Under the pieces are notes generated by a model. The model saw only the letters and a list, made by a program, of their open reading frames with translations. It was not told the DNA's origin and did no database searches. DNA of 60,465 nt from Oscillospiraceae bacterium (lineage in GTDB: Bacteria; Bacillota; Clostridia; Oscillospirales; Ruminococcaceae): the NCBI GenBank assembly GCA_022508925.1, contig JAFLUF010000003.1:1-60465 (forward strand). Reading direction: 5' to 3'. A program made the translations under genes and the position numbers. Positions 42,939-50,896 of this stretch are shown here, in pieces. Within the stretch, counting starts at the first letter, position 1, and each line of letters opens with the position of its first letter.

Positions 42939-42963
42939 ATCCGCCTTTTGGGGCGGATTTTCG
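42938..42963 (+). terminator. Terminator of the XRE gene
   Basis: AATCCGCC pairs with GGCGGATT around a TTTTGG loop, then TTTCG. Confidence 0.75.
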
Positions 42964-42976
42964 ATTATAGGCAGAA

Positions 42977-43080
42977 ACCGCCGCGCAAAGCGTTTTGCGA
43001 AGCATAATGCGCGCAAGCGGCGGTACAAAAAAGTTTTGGGAGGGGTCAAGGGGAACCCTTTTTCAAAAGGGTTCCCCTTG
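42977..43080. repeat. Intergenic repeat region with two hairpins
   Basis: First hairpin: ACCGCCGC (42977) pairs with GCGGCGGT (43024), enclosing the shared motif AGCGTTTTGCGAAGCATAATGCG. Second: CAAGGGGAACCCTTTT pairs with AAAAGGGTTCCCCTTG (43047-43080), next to the stop of the EF-G-like gene, and may terminate it. Similar AGGGGTC-CCCTTG blocks are common between genes in related genomes (general knowledge). Confidence 0.6.
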
Positions 43081-43090
43081 CATACGTTTA

Positions 43091-45112
43091 TTACTTCTTG
43101 ATCTCAGTGCCCGCGGGCAGCATATCATAGCGCGAGAACTCGGACGTAAACTCGCCGAGACCCTGAGTTATCTGACGAAGCACCAGAGCGAAGTCGGTCA
43201 TCTCCGCGTCGGGAGCTTCGGCGTTAAGCTCGGTCATTCCGTCGCCTATGCTGTTCATTCCGAGAACCGAGCCTCTGCGCTTGGACAATACGCTTATAAT
43301 GTCGCCCTGCTTGTCATCGGGAACGAGTATCTTATAGCTGCTGAGCGGTTCGAGCAGATACGGGTCTGCCTGTTCCATACAGCTCTTAAACGCCATTGAA
43401 GCCGCGGTCTTGAACGCAAGCTCCGAGCTGTCCACGGGGTGATAGCTTCCGTCAATAAGCGTAGCTTTGAGCCTTACTACGGGATAACCGCCGATAGAGC
43501 CTTTTTCGCAGGATTCCTGCAAGCCCTTTTCTATCGCGGGGAAGAAATTCTTCGGAACAGAGCCGCCGAAGATCTTTTCCTCAAACTTCATTTCCTCGCC
43601 GTCATACGGCTCAAACTCGATCTTAACATGACCGTACTGACCGTGACCGCCCGACTGCTTTTTGTGCTTGGCTTCGATAAGCACCTTTTTGCGGATAGCC
43701 TCGCGATATGCTACCTTCGGCTCGGACAGTACTACGTCGATGCCGAATTTGCTCTTGAGCTTGGCAACAGCGACGTCAAGGTGCTGTTCGCCAAGACCAC
43801 CGATAATGCGCTCGTGCGTTTCGTGATTGTGGATATATTCGAGAGTTCTGTCCTCCTCAAGCAGGCGGCGTATAGCCGAGCCGAGCTTGCCCTCGTCGCC
43901 GTTCGCGGCAATTTTTACCGCTCGGAAATAACACGCTTTCGGGAATTCCATTGCTTCCAGAGCCTTGAGGTCGGACGGATCGCAGAGCGTGTCTCCCGTG
44001 TTAGCCTCTATCTTCGTCAGCGCGCAGATATCGCCCGCGTTTATTTCGGAGGCTTCCTCCTGATTTTTCCCGACAACGGTCATAAGCTTTCCAAAGCGAA
44101 GCTCCGCGCCGCTTGTGGAAACAGGAACGGTTTTTGAGGTGAGCTTGCCCTGCACTACCTTTACATAGCTGATCTTTCCTACAAACGGGTCTGCTACGGT
44201 CTTGAAAATAACTCCCTTAAACGGCTTTGTCTCGTCGTAATCAACGGGCTTTCCTTCGATCTTTTCGAGCTTTCTTTCATTCGGCGAGGGGAGCATTGCC
44301 GCGACAGCGTCAAGCAGCATATCGACTCCCGAAAGTGTGTCGTTCGCACAGCACACAACAGGCGTTATCGTTCCGTTTGCCACGCCGTCGTGAATTCCCT
44401 TTACAAGCTCATCCTGAGTGAATTCCTCCTCGTTGAAAAACTTGTCCATGAATTCCTCGTTGGTCTCGGCTACAGCCTCCGCCATTGCCGCGCGAAGTCC
44501 CGCTATGCGGTTTTCGGACGCGGGCATCTCGACCTCGGTGGGAACGCCCTTTTTATCGTATTTATAAGCCTTCATTGTAAGCAGGTTTATGTAAGCCTCT
44601 ACGGGACCGTTTTTATCGAAAGGAACAACTATCGGGCAGACAGTAGGGCCAAACTCGGTCTTCATCTGCGTGAACACGCGGTAAAAGTCGCTGTTTTCAA
44701 CCTCCATGCAGGTAACCGCCAGCATACAAGCCTTGTTATGTTTAAGAGCGAGCTTATATGCCTTTTGTGTGCCCGCACAGACGCCGTCCTTTCCGTTTAC
44801 GCAGATTATAACGCTTTCCGCCGCGCGCACACCCTCATACATTCCGCCGACAAAATCAAACTGTCCGGGAGCGTCGATGACGTTTATCTTTCTGTCCTTC
44901 CAGACCATATTGGCGGCAGCGGCGTTTATGGATATCTTGCGCTTTATTTCCTCAGCGTCAAAATCGCAGACGGTGTTTCCGTCGGCAATAGTGCCTATCC
45001 TGTCCGTCAACCCGCACTTATAGAGCATCGCCTCCGCAAGCGCGGTCTTTCCGCTTCCCCCGTGACCCGCAAGAACCACGTTTCTTATAGCGTCAGCCGA
45101 AAATGTTTTCAT
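43091..45112 (-). CDS. EF-G paralogue (EF-G-like translational GTPase family)
   Basis: 673 residues from the ATG at 45112 behind GGGAGG. All EF-G domains are recognisable: P-loop GHGGSGKT (16-23), G3 DAPG (80-83), domain II, then GGLGEQHLDVAVAKLKSKFG, GHGQYGHVKIEFEP and the C-terminal RRGSVLGM. It belongs with the second EF-G type whose N-terminus reads GHGGSGKTALAEAML, not with canonical FusA (GHIDAGKT). The G4 guanine motif NKMD is replaced by TCME (134-137). Role in translocation is doubtful; other possibilities are a ribosome-recycling or stress form. Confidence 0.88.
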   Translation of the reverse strand: MKTFSADAIRNVVLAGHGGSGKTALAEAMLYKCGLTDRIGTIADGNTVCDFDAEEIKRKISINAAAANMVWKDRKINVIDAPGQFDFVGGMYEGVRAAESVIICVNGKDGVCAGTQKAYKLALKHNKACMLAVTCMEVENSDFYRVFTQMKTEFGPTVCPIVVPFDKNGPVEAYINLLTMKAYKYDKKGVPTEVEMPASENRIAGLRAAMAEAVAETNEEFMDKFFNEEEFTQDELVKGIHDGVANGTITPVVCCANDTLSGVDMLLDAVAAMLPSPNERKLEKIEGKPVDYDETKPFKGVIFKTVADPFVGKISYVKVVQGKLTSKTVPVSTSGAELRFGKLMTVVGKNQEEASEINAGDICALTKIEANTGDTLCDPSDLKALEAMEFPKACYFRAVKIAANGDEGKLGSAIRRLLEEDRTLEYIHNHETHERIIGGLGEQHLDVAVAKLKSKFGIDVVLSEPKVAYREAIRKKVLIEAKHKKQSGGHGQYGHVKIEFEPYDGEEMKFEEKIFGGSVPKNFFPAIEKGLQESCEKGSIGGYPVVRLKATLIDGSYHPVDSSELAFKTAASMAFKSCMEQADPYLLEPLSSYKILVPDDKQGDIISVLSKRRGSVLGMNSIGDGMTELNAEAPDAEMTDFALVLRQITQGLGEFTSEFSRYDMLPAGTEIKK

Positions 45113-45167
45113 AGTGAATGAACCTCCCGAAGAATGTTTTTCCAATGCCACATATAAAACTTTATAT

Positions 45168-45293
45168 CAGACTGTTGAGAAGCCCTCAGATGCACGGGAA
45201 ATTGCAAGCAAATTCCCTAAGGCGCGCCACGGCCAGCCTTTGTGGCTGCCGTGGTGCGACTGACAAAGCAGATGAGGGTTTATCGACAGTCTG
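45168..45293. repeat. Palindromic repeat family 1, copy B (in the 5' leader of the EF-G-like gene)
   Basis: Ends CAGACTGTTGAGAAGCC and, inverted, CAGACTGTCGATAAACC. Inside, on the minus strand, CCACGGCAGCC pairs with GGCTGGCCGTGG, where copy A has a different pair at one position in the same stem. Lies between promoter and start codon, so it is transcribed. Confidence 0.8.
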
Positions 45294-45322
45294 ATAAAAT
45301 TTTCTTGGCACTGTTTAATGAT

Positions 45323-45351
45323 ATTATACAATATTCTTTCACAAAATGCAA
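45323..45351 (-). promoter_or_regulatory. Promoter of the EF-G-like gene
   Basis: Minus strand TTGCAT (45346-45351), 17-bp spacer, TATAAT (45323-45328). Predicts a leader of about 200 nt that contains repeat copy B. Confidence 0.78.
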
Positions 45352-45390
45352 GCGTTTTTGTCGGTTTTTTCAAATTTTCACAATTTCCTA

Positions 45391-45419
45391 TTGAATATAT
45401 GTGCAGAATGTAGTATAAT
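45391..45419 (+). promoter_or_regulatory. Promoter of the nucleotidyltransferase gene
   Basis: TTGAAT (45391-45396), 17-bp spacer, TATAAT (45414-45419). Confidence 0.75.
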
Positions 45420-45457
45420 TAGAATAGAAATTTATTGATTTTAGGAGGTGAGTTTCG

Positions 45458-46954
45458 GTGATAATTCTGCCTGAGCAGGTAATTGAAGTGTTGGACAGGC
45501 TCGAAAACGTAGGCTTTGAGGCTTATGTAGTCGGAGACTGTCTGAGAGAGCTTTTTATCGGAAACTCGCCTCAGGATTTTGATGTTGTTACAAACGCGAA
45601 AATAAACGATATTTTGTTTACGTTCCGAAATTACAGGATATCTGAGGAGGGCGCGGCGCGCGGTGAGATATTAGTCACTATTCTCGGAATGGTGATTCAA
45701 ATTTCGCCGTACCGCAGAGAAGTTGTCGGAAACCGTGTTATGTACGCCGACGACCTCGAGACCGACCTGTCGCGCAGGGGCTTTACAATGAACGCCATGG
45801 CGTATTCTCCCAGAACGGGGCTTATTGACCCGTACAACGGAAAAGGCGCGCTTTCGGGCGAGGTAAAGCAGGTCGTCGCTATAGGCGAAAACGTTACGAT
45901 AAACGTAAAGGTCGGAAAAGAAACGACATCCGAAGTCATTTACGATATGTCCAAAAGCTTTACGATACAGCCGTCGCGGCTGCTTGAGGCGATTCGCTAC
46001 TGCGCTGAGGACGAGTATGAAATAGAAACTAAGACGCGTGAATGTATGCAGGCAAACTCCTCATGCTTTGAATACGCCGAAAAAAGCGCTGTGCGTGAGG
46101 AACTCCAGCGCATCATCATGGGGAAATTCGCGGCAAGGGCGCTCGAAAAAAACGCGTCTATCCTGAAATACGTTATTCCCGAGATAGAACCGTGCATAGG
46201 GTTTCAGCAGTGCTCACGGTATCACGATTTTGACGTATGGACGCACATTTCCAAATCGGTCGGATATGCTCTTCCGGATCCGATAATTCGCTTTACTATG
46301 CTGTTTCACGACCTCGGAAAGCCCGACTGTATGGCTTTTGACGCAAAGGGCGCGGGTCATTTCAAGGGCCACGGCGAGCGCGGACGGCTGTTAGCTGAAG
46401 GTATAATGCACCGTCTGGAGTTTTCAAAGGATATGTCCGACCAGATAAGCTGGCTTATCTATCACCACGACTATCCCATTCCGGAGGACAGAAAGGGACT
46501 TAAGGCGCTTATCCGCGAGCTTGGTCATACGGATCTCAGAAGCCTTTTGCAGTGTGAGATCGCTGACAGCAGAGCGCGGAAGATAGACACAGAGACCGAT
46601 ATGACCGTAAAGCTGCGCGCAAGTCTCGAGGCACTCAACGAGATAATCACCAACGGCGAATGCTATGAGATAAGTCAGCTTGCCATAGATAAACGCGAGC
46701 TTATCGAGCGCCGTCTTGTAAAGGACGACGCGGAGGCAGAGCAGCTTATGAACGCGCTTTTCGATGTGGTTTTAGACAAACCGTCCTTCAACAACAGGCT
46801 TATGCTTTTGGATATGGCTCAAAAGAGCAAATCCAAGCTCGATAAGATCGTTGAATCGAGGCGAAAGGCGCTTGAAGAACAGGAAAGAGCCAAAGAAGAG
46901 GCCAAGGCAAAGGGCAGGCGCTCAGAGCCGCTGTTCAGGAAAAGGAAGCAGTAA
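45458..46954 (+). CDS. Divergent CCA-type tRNA nucleotidyltransferase with HD domain
   Basis: 498 residues from a GTG after AGGAGGTGAG. The class II nucleotidyltransferase head is recognisable: YVVGDCLRELFIGNSPQDFDVVT with the two metal Asp (40 and 42). Key parts differ from CCA enzymes: VGDCLRE for GGAVRD, RRGFTMNA (106-113) for RRDFTINA, and IQPSR (170-174) for EDPLR, and a stretch of about 25 extra residues follows the head. An HD domain is present (MLFHDLGKPD, 281-290; YHHDYP), and the tail is a charged helix. Could add CCA, only A, or poly(A), or have another substrate; a search for a second CCA gene in the genome would decide. Confidence 0.8.
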   Translation: MIILPEQVIEVLDRLENVGFEAYVVGDCLRELFIGNSPQDFDVVTNAKINDILFTFRNYRISEEGAARGEILVTILGMVIQISPYRREVVGNRVMYADDLETDLSRRGFTMNAMAYSPRTGLIDPYNGKGALSGEVKQVVAIGENVTINVKVGKETTSEVIYDMSKSFTIQPSRLLEAIRYCAEDEYEIETKTRECMQANSSCFEYAEKSAVREELQRIIMGKFAARALEKNASILKYVIPEIEPCIGFQQCSRYHDFDVWTHISKSVGYALPDPIIRFTMLFHDLGKPDCMAFDAKGAGHFKGHGERGRLLAEGIMHRLEFSKDMSDQISWLIYHHDYPIPEDRKGLKALIRELGHTDLRSLLQCEIADSRARKIDTETDMTVKLRASLEALNEIITNGECYEISQLAIDKRELIERRLVKDDAEAEQLMNALFDVVLDKPSFNNRLMLLDMAQKSKSKLDKIVESRRKALEEQERAKEEAKAKGRRSEPLFRKRKQ

Positions 46955-47003
46955 AACAACGTCTTGCAGAGCATACAAAAAGTCTTTGGAAAAGGGTACT
47001 GGG

Positions 47004-47030
47004 CGCATTATGCGCTACGCGCAAAACGCT
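47004..47030. repeat. Short motif copy shared with other intergenic repeats
   Basis: CGCATTATGC, a spacer, then GCAAAACGCT. The same two blocks occur inverted at 42989-43011 and within the MITE at 5264-5288. The rest of 46955-47130 shows no gene. Confidence 0.5.
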
Positions 47031-47130
47031 AACTTTCTACAGAAAGGTTTCCCCCGTAAAATTATAATTTATCATATAAGCGCCATTATGTTGTCAGTAG
47101 TATAAATCGGAATTTACAGGAGGAATTGAA

Positions 47131-47487
47131 ATGGGTATAAAAAAGCTATTAGTATTATCTTTAGCATTGGTCAATATAATTGGTCTTGCGGGGTGCGAAA
47201 GCAAACCGGACGAAATAATTTCTGATGAAAACGAAATTCCGTCAACCGCACTATATGGTGTGAGCGCTGAAGTTATGGAAGTTTTTGAAAACGGACGCTG
47301 TGAAGTAAAAGTAATTGGAGCAGATCAGAACTTTGTCCAAAATGATATTGTAAGCGTAAATTATGATAAAATTGCTCCTGAAAACAGTGCCTTGAAAATG
47401 GGTGACATCATTGCAATTACCTACTCCACATATGAAAAAACAGAAACCATTTATGAAATTACAACCAATATAATAGAACTTGTTTAG
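47131..47487 (+). CDS. Small secreted lipoprotein, unknown function
   Basis: 118 residues. The signal peptide ends in a lipobox, LAGC (Cys22), so it is probably lipid-anchored outside. The mature part is a short beta-rich domain (YGVSAEVMEVFENGRCEVKV, then VNYDKIAPENSALKMGDIIAI) that reads like an OB-type fold and resembles DUF3221-like lipoproteins; the match is by eye. AGGAGG precedes the ATG. It is AT-rich compared with its neighbours and stands alone. Confidence 0.75.
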   Translation: MGIKKLLVLSLALVNIIGLAGCESKPDEIISDENEIPSTALYGVSAEVMEVFENGRCEVKVIGADQNFVQNDIVSVNYDKIAPENSALKMGDIIAITYSTYEKTETIYEITTNIIELV

Positions 47488-47562
47488 GCGTAGAAATTTA
47501 GTTAAGTGCAATTGATGAGATAAATTCTGATTTATCGGAAAACATTTTGTAAAACGTGAGAT

Positions 47563-47598
47563 AAAAAAACTGCCTTGCAACCGCAAGGCAGTTTTTTT
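47563..47598. terminator. Bidirectional terminator
   Basis: AAACTGCCTTGC pairs with GCAAGGCAGTTT with A-run and T-run on the two sides; serves the lipoprotein gene and the convergent FIST gene. Confidence 0.92.
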
Positions 47599-48706
47599 AC
47601 TCAAACACCGCAAACAGCGCGGTGTGATTGAAGTGCTTTGTGCCGAGCTGTTCTCCGCAGCACGAAAAGCCGATAATGCTCGGAAATTCTTCCACAAGAC
47701 GCTTCTGATAATCGTCATCAGCGTTTTCATCTTCAAACAAGATCGTTCGCGCAAGACAGTTGAAAAAAAGAACAAGCGACGGGTTCGGATTTTCGCGCTT
47801 TATTTTTGCGAATGTCTCTTCGGTGATTTTTTTGAAATCTCCTACCTTCATCACCGAAATGTCCGTACCTTCATGTATTCGCGCCAGGTTTTTAAGACTT
47901 CCGTTTGAGCCCGCCTCGTAAACTGCGGTAACGTATGTCTCATCGTCCACGCGCCTGCCCAAAGGATTATAGAAAAAGTAATTCTTTATCTCGCTTATGT
48001 CAACCCCAAGCTCCTCGGCGTAAACCTCCGCGGCGGTCTTATCGCCCAAACGCATGACCGTTCTTGAAACGCTGTTGGCTTTGGTCGTCAAAAACTGCCG
48101 CTCGGTAAGCGGAACGTAAATATTCTCCCGATAGAGCCTTACCGCTCCGCCGAGATTTTTTATCAGCGCAAACACGCAGCCATCATCGTAAACCTCGCCG
48201 TTAAGCGCCACATAGGCCCTTTCCGACGTATTGTCGTTTGCCGCAGAACCTCCGATTATGGGGATCTCTTTTCTCAGAAGAACACTGTTAAGCGCGACCA
48301 GAGCGTATTCCTCATAATTCTTGTAAGGTATGGTAAACTCTATGCATACTGTGTTTTCGGTATTATCAAAGCTGTTTGCACAATTCCTCACCCTGTCGGC
48401 ATAGGTAAGCGCGAACTCATCCGCCTTTGGTATCACGCCCGCGGATACCTCAATACCGTCCTCAACCGCCATCGCCGCAAGTATTTTCTTGCCTTTTCCG
48501 CAGTCTCCCCACATCCTGTAAGACGAACAGCCGATCGAGACAGCATTTGGAAAAAGCGAATGTATGATTCGCGCGTATTCGCAAAAAAAGTTATCTTCTG
48601 AAAAGAAAACGATAAGCTTAGGATCCACGAAATCCTTAACGGCTTCTTTAACGCACAACTCGGCGTTTTCCATATCCGTACCCACTCCAAAGCTGCTTCT
48701 TATCAT
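47597..48706 (-). CDS. FIST-domain sensory protein
   Basis: About 369 residues from the ATG at 48706 behind GGGGAGG. Contains FIST N and FIST C parts: KLIVFFSEDNFFCEYARII, AVSIGCSSYRMWG, IIGGSAANDNTSERAYV and, at the end, ILFEDE then GFSCCGEQLG. FIST domains are thought to bind small ligands such as amino acids and normally sit in signalling proteins. This one is free-standing and lies 26 bp behind a GGDEF-EAL gene, so it may be its sensory partner. Confidence 0.88.
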   Translation of the reverse strand: MIRSSFGVGTDMENAELCVKEAVKDFVDPKLIVFFSEDNFFCEYARIIHSLFPNAVSIGCSSYRMWGDCGKGKKILAAMAVEDGIEVSAGVIPKADEFALTYADRVRNCANSFDNTENTVCIEFTIPYKNYEEYALVALNSVLLRKEIPIIGGSAANDNTSERAYVALNGEVYDDGCVFALIKNLGGAVRLYRENIYVPLTERQFLTTKANSVSRTVMRLGDKTAAEVYAEELGVDISEIKNYFFYNPLGRRVDDETYVTAVYEAGSNGSLKNLARIHEGTDISVMKVGDFKKITEETFAKIKRENPNPSLVLFFNCLARTILFEDENADDDYQKRLVEEFPSIIGFSCCGEQLGTKHFNHTALFAVFE

Positions 48707-48732
48707 AGGAAAACCTCCCCTGCCGGCGCTAA

Positions 48733-50415
48733 TCAAAGCGCGTAAACCTTGTTCTTCATTCTTTCAATAAAATCACTTTCAGATAACGGCTTATCAAAAA
48801 AATATCCCTGTACTATATCACAGCCGAGGCTTTCGATAAGATCAAACTGCGCGATTGTTTCAACGCCCTCCACGACTATCGCAAACCCTAAGCTCTTCGC
48901 GAGCGCTATTATGCCTTTAAGCATAAGGAAGCCCTTGTCGTCGCCGCTTACGGGAGCCTTGGGGACAAAACTCTTGTCTATTTTCAGAATTTCAAGATCG
49001 AGTTGTTGGAGCATTCCGAGCGACGAATAACCCGTTCCGAAATCGTCGATCGACGTTCTTATACCGAGTGCTCCAAGACCGTTTACAACATCGATCATAG
49101 CGCCCTGGCTTTGTGAATTTTCGCTCTCTGTAAGCTCGACCTCAATTAACTCGTGAGGAACACCATAACGGTCAACTACCTCGGCTATTTCCTCTACCAG
49201 CTTGTTGTTCAAAAGGTGGCGCTTAGAGAAGTTTACGGAAATTCTCACCGGCTCTATCCCGTTATCAATAAGCTTTCTGATAAACTTGCAGACTTCTTCG
49301 AGCATAAAGAAATCGAGGGTGCAGATACAGCCGTCCTGCTCGAAAATAGGCACAAACCTCCCCGGCATGATGTCATTTCCATCTTGTTTCCAACGCACCA
49401 GCGCCTCTGCCCCGTGAAGCTTCAGATCCTTTACGCCGACCTTTGGCTGATACACGGCATAGAATTCTTTTTCATTCAGCGCTCTATGGAATTTGGAAAG
49501 GAGGATCTTTCGCTCTATAAGCTTTTCGCTCATCTCTTCGTCGTACAGCTTGGACAGCGTACGGCTTTCTTTCGCGCCCTGATAGGCGACATGCGTATTC
49601 AGCATGATCGAACCCGTATCATAATCGTCTGTGAGCCTTAAAACCCCGACTGTCGCGCTGAACATAAACGTAAGCGTTTTCCCGTCCTTTTCGTAGAAAA
49701 TAACCATATTCTGCAAAAGGTCAAGAAAATAATCGAGGTGGTCGTTTAAAATAAGCGCAATAAAATTGTCGCCGCCCGTACGAGCGATAATTTCATTTTT
49801 CGTAACCGCATCCGCAACGGTCCTGCTGTATTTTACCAGGACCTCGTTTCCCTCAAGATATGAAAGCGAACGGTGAACACTCTTAAAATTATGTATATTG
49901 AAAAAAAGCGCTGTATAACTGCTTGCCCTTCCTTCTTCCACGATCCTGGAAGCGAAGCTCATAAACGCCTTTGAGTTAGGTATCCCGGACTGGATATCCG
50001 TAAACGAGAGACTTTCCTTTGAAAGCTTGGAAACAAGCTCGTTAAGGATATAATAAAGCTGTCTGAAATGTATTTCCATCAGCCAATACGCGTTATCATC
50101 CGCTTTGTTTGCTTTCATACAAACCGCAAACTCAACCTTGCCGCCCTCTGTTATCGAATATTCAAATCTCAGCGTTTCGCCTTTTTCATCGGTTTTATCG
50201 TCATACAAAACAAAACTGCGCGGATAATCGATATCTGAAAAACATCTGTCGGAGAGCGACAGAAAATATTCCGCCTCAGCTATGCCAAACAACTTCGCGG
50301 TTTCTTCGGTTAGTCTCCGCGCAGCGGAGTTAAATCCGGCAAAATCCTCGGGATGTTCGCTTCCGGTCTCATCAAAAAAGCGCTTTAGTTTATCCTGAAC
50401 AAGATCCACTTTCAC
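48733..50415 (-). CDS. GGDEF-EAL protein, degenerate GGDEF, probable c-di-GMP phosphodiesterase
   Basis: 560 residues, no membrane segment. Residues 1 to about 140 form an unassigned N-terminal domain. The GGDEF domain follows, with its active site reading GGDNF (214-218), so cyclase activity is unlikely. The EAL domain has GAEALVRW, ISVNFSKRHL, EVELTESENS, DDFGTGYSSLGML and VVEGVETIAQ, the loop and metal ligands of active phosphodiesterases. It hydrolyses c-di-GMP, probably under FIST control. It has its own promoter, next to a tandem repeat array. Confidence 0.9.
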   Translation of the reverse strand: MKVDLVQDKLKRFFDETGSEHPEDFAGFNSAARRLTEETAKLFGIAEAEYFLSLSDRCFSDIDYPRSFVLYDDKTDEKGETLRFEYSITEGGKVEFAVCMKANKADDNAYWLMEIHFRQLYYILNELVSKLSKESLSFTDIQSGIPNSKAFMSFASRIVEEGRASSYTALFFNIHNFKSVHRSLSYLEGNEVLVKYSRTVADAVTKNEIIARTGGDNFIALILNDHLDYFLDLLQNMVIFYEKDGKTLTFMFSATVGVLRLTDDYDTGSIMLNTHVAYQGAKESRTLSKLYDEEMSEKLIERKILLSKFHRALNEKEFYAVYQPKVGVKDLKLHGAEALVRWKQDGNDIMPGRFVPIFEQDGCICTLDFFMLEEVCKFIRKLIDNGIEPVRISVNFSKRHLLNNKLVEEIAEVVDRYGVPHELIEVELTESENSQSQGAMIDVVNGLGALGIRTSIDDFGTGYSSLGMLQQLDLEILKIDKSFVPKAPVSGDDKGFLMLKGIIALAKSLGFAIVVEGVETIAQFDLIESLGCDIVQGYFFDKPLSESDFIERMKNKVYAL

Positions 50416-50456
50416 CGCCCCCTTCCGATATGATCACCGCATATATACTTAAAGAA

Positions 50457-50485
50457 ATTATAACATAAATTTACACGGTTGTCAA
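50457..50485 (-). promoter_or_regulatory. Promoter of the GGDEF-EAL gene
   Basis: Minus strand TTGACA (50480-50485), 17-bp spacer, TATAAT (50457-50462). The repeat array starts 19 bp upstream. Confidence 0.88.
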
Positions 50486-50503
50486 CAGCAACTTACAAAA
50501 AAA

Positions 50504-50884
50504 GGCGTGCCGCCTTTGGCAATACGTTCCAAATGTTGAACGGTGTCAAAGGCGGACGCTCGAATAATATGTACTTATATACCGCACGTTCCTTGAGGCG
50601 TGCCGCCTTTGGCAATACGTTCCAAATGTTGAACGATGTCAAGGGCGGACGCTCGAATAATATGTACTTATATACCGCACGTTCCTTGAGGCGTGCCGCC
50701 TTTGGCAATACGTTCCAAATGTTGAACGATGTCAAGGGCGGACGCTCGAATAATATGATACTTATATACCGCACGTTCCTTGAGGCGTGCCGCCTTTGGC
50801 AATACGTTCTGTTGAACGGTGTCAAAGGCGGACACTCGAATAATATGATACTTATATACCGCACGTTTCTTGAGGAGTGCCGGT
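50504..50884. repeat. Tandem array of four ~93-bp structured repeats
   Basis: Units start GGCGTGCCGCC at 50504, 50597, 50690 and 50784, with lengths 93, 93, 94 and about 90 bp; a stub of a fifth ends at 50884. Each has a hairpin in which CCGCCTTTG pairs with CAAAGGCGG (CAAGGGCGG in two units, a G-T change that keeps pairing) and CGTTC pairs with GAACG. CTCGAATAAT and TATACCGCACGTTCC follow. A related single unit is at 52471. It is not CRISPR: spacers are absent. Confidence 0.88.
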
Positions 50885-50896
50885 TTTAATATTTAA

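Noticed and set aside
42620-43049. Two minus-strand frames of 89 and 129 codons overlapping the XRE gene
   Set aside because: They are antisense to a clear HTH gene and extend into hairpin repeats.
50504-50884. Possible CRISPR array
   Set aside because: Units are contiguous with no unique spacers, are far longer than CRISPR repeats, and there are no cas genes.
50479-50889. Open frame with near-identical 31-residue repeats through the tandem array
   Set aside because: It exists because the unit is 93 bp, a multiple of three, in the first copies; a frame is also open on the opposite strand. Later units of 94 and 90 bp, no ribosome site and conserved hairpins point to a non-coding repeat.
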